From contig OY282558.1 in assembly GCA_958295665.1 (NCBI GenBank), forward strand, positions 29,905,045 through 29,969,044: a stretch of 64,000 nt of DNA. Direction: 5' to 3'. Made by a program: the position numbers and the translations under genes. Under the pieces are notes generated by a model that did not search any database, was not told the origin of the DNA, and worked only from the letters and a program-made list of their open reading frames with translations. Of the stretch, positions 51,579 to 61,836 are shown one piece after another (position 1 is the stretch's first letter; each line of letters starts with the position of its first letter). Source of the DNA: Tipula vernalis (taxonomy: Eukaryota; Arthropoda; Insecta; Diptera; Tipulidae).

Positions 51579-51776
51579 TTATTCCGAGTCAGAATCGGAT
51601 AAAGCAGCATCCGGGAAATATGTTTTACATATTTTGTTAACCATTTTATTATTTTTGTGAATTTCTTTAAATATTTTCTCGTCTCTGTCCTTCATGTACT
51701 CTAAAAAAGCATATTTGGCTTCATGAAAAGCGGAGTATGATGGTATATATTTCCTTGGTAAGGGAGAGTTATGGTG
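51579..51776 (-). pseudogene. Harbinger second gene (DNA-binding partner), C-terminal fragment
   Basis: An open stretch of 65 codons on the minus strand ends in a stop at 51,581-51,579. It contains PSYSAFHEAKYAFLEYMKD near its start, then a charged helix and an acidic tail ending SDSDSE. Harbinger elements carry a second gene for a Myb/SANT- or MADF-like protein that brings the transposase to DNA. Position, convergent orientation and composition fit its C-terminus, but the DNA-binding domain is missing: reading upstream meets a stop at 51,779-51,777, where the SINE-like tail begins. The Harbinger right end was not found. The frame is too short and lacks a start; identification is by context. 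Confidence 0.6.
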
Positions 51777-51879
51777 TCATGTTGCAACATGGGTATAGTG
51801 GTGTGGTATTCGCATTTATAATACGGGAGACTTGCTTAATGCTTGATCGTACATCGCAATCAATCAATCAATCAATCAA
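51777..51879 (+). mobile_element. tRNA-like SINE tail with (CAAT)n, copy 2
   Basis: GGTATAGTGGTGTGGTATTC near 51,793 resembles the D-arm and A box of tRNA-Asp/Gly genes, and ATACGGGAGAC fits an anticodon-arm and variable region. A poor B-box-like GCTTGATCGT follows at 51,841-51,850, then (CAAT)n to 51,879. The same GCTTAA(C/T)GCTTGATCG block and CAAT tail occur at 6.1 kb, so this is a dispersed family. It ends at the 20-bp target duplication. Confidence 0.6.
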
Positions 51880-51984
51880 ATAAAAAATCAATATTTTGTA
51901 GGCTCACCCTTTACCATAATTACGACAGAAATTCTTTTCGGCATAGAGCTGATAAGTTTTTTACACTCTTCAGGACGTATAGAG

Positions 51985-53031
51985 TTTCATTCTTGGCGCA
52001 GGCGTCATTTTTAGCTCCTCTTTTGTCTTTATTTTGTGGCGCCTTTCAATAAGCCCCATAAAATGTTCTATGGGGTTTAGGTCCGGGGACTGGGCTGGCC
52101 ACTCCAGAAGATCAATGCCTTTTTCTCGAAACCATGCCATTGTGCGAGCAGTTTTGTGACATGGCGCGCTATCTTGCTAGAAATTAACGCCAGCCATGTT
52201 CGTTTCACCAAAAAGTGTTGAAAATTAGGGCAACAACGCAGATTCAAGGACGTTTATATATTTTAAAGAGTTCATGTGGCCCTCACACACGAACATTTCG
52301 CCAACTCCAGAAAGAATCATGCTGCCCCAGACCATTATGCTGCCTCCGCCGTGTTATACGGTTGGTACCACACACTCTGGGCTAAATTCTTCGCCGACGT
52401 GGCGACTCACAAACGTCACACCAGGAGTACCAAAAATCTGAAATAAAGAAAGAATATAAAGACTTCGAAAAACTAAAATATTTGTATCCAAAAATTTTAT
52501 TTTAAAATCATATTGTTTAATTTTAATAGGGCATAAAATTGACTACCTTACCTGAAAGTTTGATTCGTCTGACCAAACGATATTTGACCAATCTTCTTCG
52601 GTTAAACTTTGGTATTTTTGGGCCCATTTATACCGAGCTTTCTTGTTGTTTTCGGCGACCCACGGTTTCTTCCTGGCTTTACAGCCTCTCAGACCAGCTT
52701 CCTGAAGCCTTCTACGAGTGGTTCGAGAAGAAATTGTTTTTTTAATTTTTACTGACCACTCAGCATTAAGGTCTGAAGAAGTTATTTTTCTAAATTTCAA
52801 TGACTCTCTCACAAGATTTCGGTCCTCACGATCTGTGGTGATGCTTTTGCGTCCGGTCCTGTGCCTATTACTATGTGATCCAGTTGCGGAAAATCGCTCA
52901 ATAGCATATTGCACAGATCGGCGTGAAAATTTCACAGTTTTAGAAATGTCTACCTGTGATTTCGGTTGCTCATGCAGAAGCTGTATCTGCACACGTTGCT
53001 CTGAACTAAGTTCATTTTTTTTTTTTTTGAC
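51985..53031 (-). pseudogene. Tc1 transposase with a 114-bp intron, several stops
   Basis: First exon (to 52,552): helix-turn-helix part (SKTVKFSRRSVQYAIERF, then a GRKSITT hinge) and the first catalytic aspartate in WSDESNFQ. The sequence then enters GTAAGG at 52,551 and leaves through TTTATTTCAG at 52,438, and the protein resumes with FGTPGVTFVSRH, so a 114-bp intron fits exactly. The second exon has GGGSIMVWG, the second aspartate in QDSAPCHKTAR and the glutamate in SPDLNPIEH, 34 residues apart (DD34E), then degenerates near 51,990. Stops replace three codons (before HGGGS, after ALLP and before QDSAP). The probable start ATG at 53,031 is separated from the frame by a slipped A14 run. Introns are uncommon in Tc1 transposase genes. 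Confidence 0.88.
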
Positions 53032-53339
53032 ATATTAAGATAATATCACTTTAGATCACTGGATGTGTTTACAATAAGCGAAAGTAGCGAACTGATAAAT
53101 AAATACAGAAATGGTAAAATGACAAATTTTATTGCACCAGATGTTTTATTGCCAACAGCTGTGTAAGTCATTTTTTAAACAGTTTTAGATGCTGAAAAAA
53201 ATCATCCTCCCACAAAATGGTTTGTTTTCTGATATAGTTATCGTCTACGTGCGAAATTTGTAGGGTGCTCAATACTTTTGGCCAAGGCTGTATTTATAAA
53301 TATTAATAATTACCTAACATGCTAATATTATAATAAGCG

Positions 53340-53950
53340 TGTTCCATTGGCGTGAGCAAACTACTCACAAGTACTTATATCTACTCGCAACTATACTCAT
53401 GCTCAAATGATGGTATAGTTGTTAGGTGTAGTTACGCATAAAATTAACGGCAGCGAAATGTTAGTTTCAAAAGTTCCAATAGGTGGATCAATTTTGGTTG
53501 TGTGAAATATAATTTTTTAACCCTAATCCAACCAAGGTGTGCCTTTTGGCTCATTTGATAAATGCATCGAATTTCAAAATAATGTTAATTAAATTATAAA
53601 CTTCTATGTTTTTTTTTTTTTGAAACATTTCCATACAACGTATGTACTTGCCATCCTTACTGAAATAACAAAAATATTTTGGTTAGATTAGGGTTAAAAA
53701 CAAAAAATTTTTGTTTATGTTTGTGATACGATGCGGCAATTTTTAAATCGCAAAAATATTTCGTTTATTTCATTGTTTAATTACGTACATATTATTATTA
53801 ATTATTATTAATAGAGCAACGTATTTTTTATTAAAATCTAGCAGTTTTATTTAAATTGAGGTTATGTTTTACTACTGTCACAAAAATTTGCGTTCCATTG
53901 GACATTTACTCACAAGTACTTGGCAGTAGCAAATTGTTCCCAATGGAACA
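53340..53950. mobile_element. MITE with TGTTCCATTGG inverted ends
   Basis: TGTTCCATTGG at 53,340 is the inverse of CCAATGGAACA ending at 53,950, and the similarity continues inward over about 35 bp (CTACT...AAGTACTT), interrupted by mismatches. An inner copy of CGTTCCATTGG with CTCACAAGTACTT lies at 53,891. The 611-bp element lacks coding capacity. No clear target duplication was seen. Confidence 0.6.
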
Positions 53951-56900
53951 AAAGAATTTAAAATTTAACATTTGGAAATAGCGTCTGACTAAGGTCACCC
54001 TTAATCCTTGATAATTGCATAGAAGGAAACATTAAAGGCAGGAGAGATATGAAATTTATATCTGGAAAATGTTTTTGGTGAAATATTTCGAAAAATGGTC
54101 CTGTGAAAGGAAATACAAATTTGCCAAGTAGTTGATATTTAGACGAATTTAATTTTCAAACAGTTTATGATTGTGACATTTGTTCTCAGTCTATTGCTGT
54201 TTTGATAGATTACAGTGATAACGATCATGACACAGTTTTGGAGAGAATATTTTACACACGGAAAACGTGTTTTTGGAATCAAATCCAGCCAATAAGGCTA
54301 AAATGATCTTCGCAGCGTTTAAAAGACCTCTTCGGTTTGTTTTTATTCAGTTTCTGTTGGATTAGCCTCTTTTGGTTTAAATTCTAATGTGAAAAGATTT
54401 CCATTTTTTCATGTGGTGGTAGTCAATGTGTTAAACGAATTTTAAAAGAGCGAAAAAAATGAAAGAATCGATCTACCGAATAGAATATACTTTTTTGCAT
54501 AGAATTTTAACGTACACATTTTATTAAGGGTGCAAAATTGCTTTGATATATTTTTGGGGCAATATCGAGAATTGAGTTCGTAAACGAAAAAATATTTATT
54601 TTTATATTCTCTTGTTTCACTCTTCCCTTTATTTGAATATAATAGCACATACTTTTGAATTGGCCGAGCAGAGAATCATCATCATAATATTTCTTATGCT
54701 CCACTCACTATTCAGAACGATCTGTTGTAAAAAATCATTATTCGATCAGTAAAGAGCGACTAATAAAAATGAATTTGAAGAGAGGGATTTAAATAGAATT
54801 TTAAAATGTAATTTGAATTGTTCCTCATTTTATTTCGAAAGATTGGATTGATATTTACGTGGTTTGCCCTTTTATTTTTGTTTAAATACTTCGGAAATTG
54901 AAATTTAATTAATGCAACAAACACCATTCATATTATGTAGATTATGTATATACATATTGTATACATAATTTAAATGCCAAGAATTTCTTATACAAAATAA
55001 AATGTTTCACCGTTTGATTTATTTAAAAAATATTTAAATATTCTTCACACCTTGTTCCCTTCTATCAGAAACAATCAAAATAGTAATAATAATAATAATT
55101 TCTAGTTTTTATTTTTATTTATTTATTAAGACAGACACATACATAAAATGTTAACGTTTTTGGAGTATTTTTTTTTTTGAAGGAAATTGATTCTCATTCT
55201 TTAAAAAGAAACAAGTCTTTAACAATTTTGTTGGTGTGTTTTCTTTATTTTGTTTTAATAAATATATTATTGGACGAGCAGCAATTAGCCAAACTTCTTA
55301 CAAAAAAAAAAAAATGTTGCTGTATCTACTCACATGTGGTTTAAAAACGCTAAATTATTCAAGCCCCGCCTTTTCGTCATAAAAATAATTTTAACATTTC
55401 TTCTTTTATATACGCATTTTTGGTAAAATCGCGCTAATCTTTTCTCGAAAAAGTAAAGTGTAATCAAACTGCTTGCGACCGAAAAAAAACAAACAAAAAA
55501 ATCATCGCGGCGACGATGGTAAATTTTTTTGTTTTCTTATCTTTAGAGTATTTTGATGATCATACCTATAATAATAATAATAATAATCATAATGATGACG
55601 ATGCCGATGATGATGTTGATGATGATGACCAACCAAAATATGTATTAAATAATATGAGAGACAGAAGAAACGACATTTTTTCATCATATTAAGACAAGTT
55701 CTCATGTTTCTTCGTTTCGACGTTTTCTTCTGTGTACCTCTATGCACATGTGACATGGCTGACTAATATAAAAGAATTTAAATTTGGTTTTTAAAAATGG
55801 AAGATTTTGTAGTTTTCTTTTCAGTAATTAATTATAATTAAAGACTTTAATTGATAGTATTAATTATCAAAATTGAATTTTTTGACAATCAACACAAAAA
55901 TTTAATTAGTTAAACAATATGCAAATATAAATATGTACATAAACCAATTATTCTTAAGCGCCATATCTTCATCGTCACGGTGTCTATATGTGTTATCTGT
56001 CATAATTGGTTTAAATCGCGCGCGGTATAAAATTTGAAGAGTTGTACAAAATGCGTAGGCGGGCGCATACAATTTATTGATTAAGATATAAAATCATCTT
56101 TATTTACCGGTCAATTCTGTGTAATTACTTAATTAGCTGTAGCTAATTATTCTCGCGAGATGTAAATTGATAAAATATATAAATATAAAAAACTTAAAAT
56201 TTATACTGCTTCATTGTGGGCCGACGAAATCTTATAATATTGCTTTGAATTCCGGATTTTGTTTTGAATAAATTAGTATTTTATAACACACCGGTTATGA
56301 CAACAAATTAATATTTCTTTTTTTCAATTCTTCTTATAAACACAAAATAGAGAAGCGCGGTAATAAGGTGTCATAGACTTGTTGAACCCCATTTTGGGCG
56401 CCAACCATGATATCTAGCACAATTTATTTACACAAAAAAAAAAAAAAAAATTACCTTTCATTTATAAAACATCATTATTACTGTAAATGAAATTGAGTTC
56501 AATACAATTCTGATTTTTAATCAAATTATTTATTAAAATTCACAAAGTCATCATTGGATTCCAAAAAATTGAAATGATATGAAATCTTCAATCAATATAA
56601 CTGTTTAAGTATACGAAATGAAAATATTTGTTAATAATAATTTGACATTATTTTGATTGGGCGTCGATTTCACGATCTTTTTTGGAATAACCTTAAGTTA
56701 ATAAAACGCAAATCATCGAAAACAGAACCTGTTTAATGATTAGCTTTTGATTGTTTCCTGAACTTAAATAAACGCTGCAAATTATAATCGCTAAATACTG
56801 GTAAAATTGAAACATTTTTTAACGATTTCAAGCCAATTTTATACACACTTTATCCCATAAAAAAATACAAATCTCATAAAAAATACTCGACCATGAAATA

Positions 56901-58020
56901 TTTTTTAGTTGTACATAAACGTATGTAGCTAACTAGAGACGAAAAAAAGTTCGTAATGTCATAAGAAATTTGTCTCTTCACTCATGTACATTTATAATAT
57001 GTAGAATTATTCGCAAGAAAAAAAAAACGCTTAAAATGTTAATTTCTACGAATTATCAAATAAGATGATACTTATAATTATGTACATATATACAACATAA
57101 TATTATGAAAAAAGGGAAAAGGAATTAGAATCCATTAAATGAACGAAAAATAAAAAGTCATAAAATTCGGTCTGTGAACCAAACCACAATAACAAATTTT
57201 TCAAAGCTCGTAAAAAATAAGACATAAACATCCAGAAATGTCATATCTCTAAAAAACGAAAACGAAATAGGTGATCAAATGTACATCTCATAAAACGAAA
57301 TATGTTTCGGTATTTAAACACTCTGGGCATTCGAGCTTAACCAACCATCCATTTTATTATTTTCGCGTAGGCATTGTGCACATAAAATCAGTTTTAGATA
57401 ATGGCCGCGCGCACTTACTTTAACAAATATATCAATTACATTTCATCAATATCTCGGCTCTATATCTCTCTCCCCATACATAAACTGTAATTATCCAACT
57501 TTCAAAATAAAGTGTTAAACATGCAGTAAATTACGTGTACAAAGACTTGTTAGAAACAAAAAAAAAAAAAAAATGTTTATTAAAAACTATTTTTTATTTT
57601 ATTTTATTTGTTTACATAACATTTTATAATACCAATTAATTTATAATGTAAGCACGAGAGATTTTCATATCTCTATGTACAAATGTGCGCGCGCGATGCC
57701 TCTTTGAATCGCGGAAATATCGTTATACTTTGATTACATTTCGAGATTAAGAAAAAAAAAAAATTAAAGTGTTTTATTACTATTATTACTACCTATCGTT
57801 TTATTTATTATTAAATTAAATATCATTTTACCAAATGTGATAGGTCTTTAATTTAATATGATTTATTATTTGCACAAAAAAACAAAAAAAAAAACTGAAA
57901 AGCGCACTCGTTTAAACATTTTAACTTTCTTAATCATATTATAATAAAATATTCAAATTTATAAACTGATCAAAATCAAATTGGGTGCTATATCTAACTG
58001 TGGTGTCAGTACGTTATGAA
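53951..58020. other. ds intron, low complexity, no gene recognised
   Basis: AT-rich intron with simple repeats such as (ATT)n near 55,085 and 55,570 and GATGAT runs near 55,590-55,630, plus scattered CGCGCG patches (56,018; 57,689). Nothing coding was recognised. Confidence 0.55.
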
Positions 58021-61000
58021 GAAATATAATTGAAAGTTTTGTAAAAGAGCGCGGGATATATATTGTTCTGTAATACAATATATCTCAAGAATTCAGAAAT
58101 GGAAGAATTATTTTCAAGGTTTGGAAATTATTTCATATGTGAAAGGTATATTCACACCACCTCCACCAGATCTCTTGTTTGTGGTTGGTGTTCGAATCAA
58201 CATAGACAATCATTGTCAAACTTCTTGAGCATAAAGTATTTTTCTGCGCAAAAAAAATCAATGAATCGGAAAAGTGTTGACTATTGGATCTACTATTCGA
58301 CTAACACGAAAAAAAGGTAAAATTGATTGGTTTCCATAATTCCATTTCCGTACAAAAAGGACATTAAATTCTAAGATCCTTTTGAGTCTGGTATTCTTGA
58401 ATTCAATCGAAAAAGCCGCGACCGACTTTTTATTGTAACCGTTTCATATCTGTTAGATTTTTTTGAACAATGTCTCGCAGATGCCGAACCGACATTGTTT
58501 GAAAGCTTTTCCATCACCCAAAATAGTTTAAAACTGAACTTAGGTTCGGCTAGCCAAAGTTGATTAATTATTGCTAATTGTTCTGATGACAAAACAACCT
58601 TCGGAAGTGTCACTGCTAATTTTACCACTATTATGAGCACCTCAGTTTTTATTGTTTCCAATCCAGCAAATTTCAAACCGATCTCTATATTAGCTAAATA
58701 TCATCAAGAAATATTGTACGACAATATCGCGATTGGTAAAATTGACTGATTGATCTCTGAGGCAGTCAAGTGTGCTATCGTCGTCGTTGTTAAAGAAGAG
58801 TTTGCAGTTGTTGCTATTTTTCTTGTTCAGTTTTGCCTGCACCAAGTAGAGTGTTGTCCCTTCTAAAGACAAGTTTTATATTTTAAATTAGCCTTGCATC
58901 TTTGCGCAGACGCAATTTATACAAAAAAACGTTTCTCGACAGCAAAATTTCTCCCTCCTATATCATCATAACTTAAACTTAGAAATTTATCACACATGTA
59001 AATAGCACGCTCGATTGAATTTGTTTTTGTGTTTTGGTTGATGCGAGAACGACGGTTGATGGATATATACCCGCATGGTCAAAAACTTTATTACCCAAAA
59101 CCTGCAAACAGAGTAGATATTCATCAGTTACCTCTGCAAGCAATCTTAGTTTCGAAATATTGCCTTGAATATTCGTTTGACCAAAGAATTGCCTAATAAG
59201 ATTAGTTAGAATTTGCTACTTTTTGTCGTACCTCTGAAAAAATTTTACCCGTGCTCCTGCATATATACATCAGATACGTTTATGTGTTTTAAACATAATA
59301 CAGCAGGATCGTCTTTACGCGACCCTTTCAGATACTTAAGTTTATTGATTCGAAAAGATTTTTAAATGAGGGAAAATCGACGAAATTTCCCGAAAATGTT
59401 GATATAGAAATTGAAGGTAGCCAAAACCTGCAAACACTATACATCTTCATTTTGAATAAAACTTTGAACATGAACGGTCGCTGTTCCTAACTGCTTACTG
59501 GCGGCTTGTGTAATCTCGATTTTTATAACGATTTTGAAGTAATTCCATTTCCATTTCCATTTGTTCGTCATTTTGAATGTTGAATGTTGTTACACCAAAC
59601 CTTAGTGTCAATAATGTAATACAATAAATTTATCTGAAAATGGGTCATTTATCGCTCATTCTAGTGGTTCAAAAAGTGGTTTGTTGTTCTGTCCGATGTA
59701 AAGTCTTAAACAAGGTTTTACACAAAAACTGTAATGTTTCACCATTTTGATTCACTTTATTGTTGGTAAAATGGGGTTTTTGTTCTGTCAAATTTTGTTC
59801 ACCAATTGTTTTAACTACGGTGGATTTTACGGCCAAAAATACGGATGGTGCGATGTTAAAAGGTTTACAACTACGAGTAGCTATTTTTTTTTCTTTCAAA
59901 ATTCGCGATAATTTTTTTCTTTCAAAATTCCAATTAAGTAATTTACCAAGTGTTCAAATATTAACAAATATTGACTAAATTGCTCGTTGCTGAGCAACTA
60001 AATAGCTCTTTGTCATAATTATGGGTTACACAGGTTTTGGTCAAAATATTTCTGTAAGTTTGGCTATTAACAGATAACTTAATTTCAGCGTACTATTACG
60101 GGAAACTGTTATATCTTGATTGAAAATTAACCATAATTTATAGGGTATGGGGAACTATTAGAAATTTTGATTTAGCTTTAAAAACGGAGGAAAGGAATGT
60201 TTTTTTTTAATAGAACCTAAATTGAGTGCAACAATATGTACAACGAACGTGATCGATAATTAATTAGGGTAACATTTAAAGCTCGAAACGTATCTTAGGA
60301 ACAGCCAAATTTTATACCAACTGACCAAACTCAAGGACTTCATCTTAAACTCATTCCAGAATCCAAAATCATTGGAAAAGAGACAAGTTCCATTCTAATC
60401 GAACCTATTCCATCAAAAAATCACTTTAGAATTCCATACCCTTTGAACATATACAAATATTGAATTTCTTCAAAATCGACCAAGAAAACGACGGGTACCG
60501 CTCCATATGGCCATATTCCAGAACTACGCCTAAAAATCATTTTAGAAACCCTTTTCGATCGAAATGGTGAATTTCAACATTGAAAGTTTGCCTTTTTGCA
60601 CTATTGCTTTCCTGGACGAATCGAAAATAAATTCGAATTTCTTAGTAATGTTTAGATTTGTGAACTCAGCTCTACAATTACTTGTTATTATTCGAAAAGT
60701 AAATGTTGATTATAGAAATGGAAAATAGTTATCTCGTATAATCCCAGAATAAAGTTGAATAATCGTTGCTTTGTTTTGTAATATTAATATCGTCGAGGAA
60801 TCTTCGAAAATTACAAAGCTGAAGAATAATCATGGAAATCTCAAAATTCTTTAAAATCTCGAAGCTTCTGGAGAATCTGGAAAGCCTCGAAAATTTCGAA
60901 TAAAATGCAACGGCATGTGGTCTCTCCCCCTCAATAGGAAACATTTTGAATAAAACTTGAAATTTGGATTGAATAACCGTAAATAATCTCGGAAATCTTT

Positions 61001-61745
61001 AACAACAATCGCGAATATAACATCAAATAGATATTCTTATCAAATAACCTGAGGTACACACAACAATGAACTAAAAAATAATTCTCGAAAGTGAATATAG
61101 AAAAATTCCGAAAATATCGGATTACCTTCAAAAATTTCAATGAAACATTCGTGAAATATTTTTAAAAATTTTTGATTAAAATGCGAAATATGTCCTACAG
61201 CTGAGAACAACCATATCACGCAATTTTAATTATTTTTTGTATGATAACGTGCTATAAAAACAAAAGAAAAACTCGAGAAAAATTTCCTTGTACTACTCTG
61301 AAATTGTTTTTGAACATTGTGTATCGTTGTATTGATCCATTTTCATTTCAACACGAACGCACACAATTAGGTATGTCGATTTTTCGTAAGTGCCAATAAT
61401 CCCAGTGTAACAGATTCATACTTTTATGCTGAATTCATTTAAAATCAAAATCATGAAACTTTTCTGATTCTCAAAGATTTTCGTTCTGAATTCTAACTTT
61501 CCGCTATATGATACTATCACACATTTCTCTGAAATTGCCGAAAGTTCCCCTCTTTTTTTTTTATGAGAATTAATTAAGAATTTTTTTTTTTTGTAAAAAT
61601 TTAACAGGAAATCTCTTGAAAACTTGAAGGAAAATCTGAAGTGTATTGTTAATTTCCCATAATTGTTTTCCAATTTTTTTTTTTTTTTTTTAAACGCGAA
61701 TTGATTTTGAATTCAGCACGAAACGTTAACCCAATAGTTTTGAAG
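58021..61745. other. Unassigned, higher-complexity intron segment
   Basis: This part is less dominated by simple sequence. Minus-strand open frames at 58,371-58,676 and 58,690-58,872 (containing LPKVVLSSEQLAIINQLWLAEPK) and one at 59,669-59,899 resemble no family I can name. They could be remnants of a retroelement. The segment 60,780-60,900 holds many short TCGAAA/TCGAAT-type repeats. Confidence 0.4.
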
Positions 61746-61836
61746 AATTTAATCCAGTTTTGAACTTATGAGGTTATGATTTCGAAAAAATCAATCTTCT
61801 CAGTACTAGTAGGCCGCGGCGACTGGACTGATTCAA
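61746..61836 (-). pseudogene. Decayed copy of the hammerhead-like repeat
   Basis: Read on the minus strand it shares AATCAGTCCAGTCGCCGCGG, then ATTGATTTTTTC, AATCATAA and AACTGGATT with the 32.4-kb copy. The helix III halves are kept (about eight pairs). The core is broken: CTGATGA is replaced by a longer CTACTAGTACTGA, and GAAA is AAAA. The 30-bp outer inverted repeat of the first copy is absent. It shows that the unit is a dispersed repeat, not a single accident. Confidence 0.7.

Larger units (their letters stand above)
49291..51899 (+). mobile_element. Composite insert in the Tc1 element with 20-bp target duplication
   Basis: The exact 20-bp repeat ATAAAAAATCAATATTTTGT brackets the block (49,291-49,310 and 51,880-51,899). 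The insert ends with a (CAAT)n tail directly before the right copy. A long target duplication plus a short-repeat tail indicates insertion by LINE-type reverse transcription. The insert starts GGTTGGCGAGAGTTCGTC and has a 12-bp hairpin (49,329-49,340 with 49,351-49,362). Inside it is a PIF/Harbinger transposon. The simplest reading is a SINE- or LINE-derived insert that later received the Harbinger element. The alternative, that all 2.57 kb moved together, cannot be excluded. The retroposon's own family is not recognised. Confidence 0.7.
49180..53292 (-). mobile_element. Tc1-type transposon, split by a 2.57-kb insert
   Basis: Ends CAGCCTTGGCC-x-AAAGTATTGA-x-CACCC are inverted at 49,182-49,209 and 53,290-53,263, with 26 of 28 positions matching. 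A TA dinucleotide flanks each end (49,180-49,181 and 53,291-53,292), the Tc1/mariner target duplication. The transposase lies on the minus strand near the right end. Removing the insert with its 20-bp duplication leaves about 1.5 kb, the usual size of a Tc1 element. The element is dead: its transposase carries several stops. Confidence 0.92.

Noticed and set aside
52718..53038. 106-codon plus-strand open frame
   Set aside because: Antisense of the Tc1 transposase.
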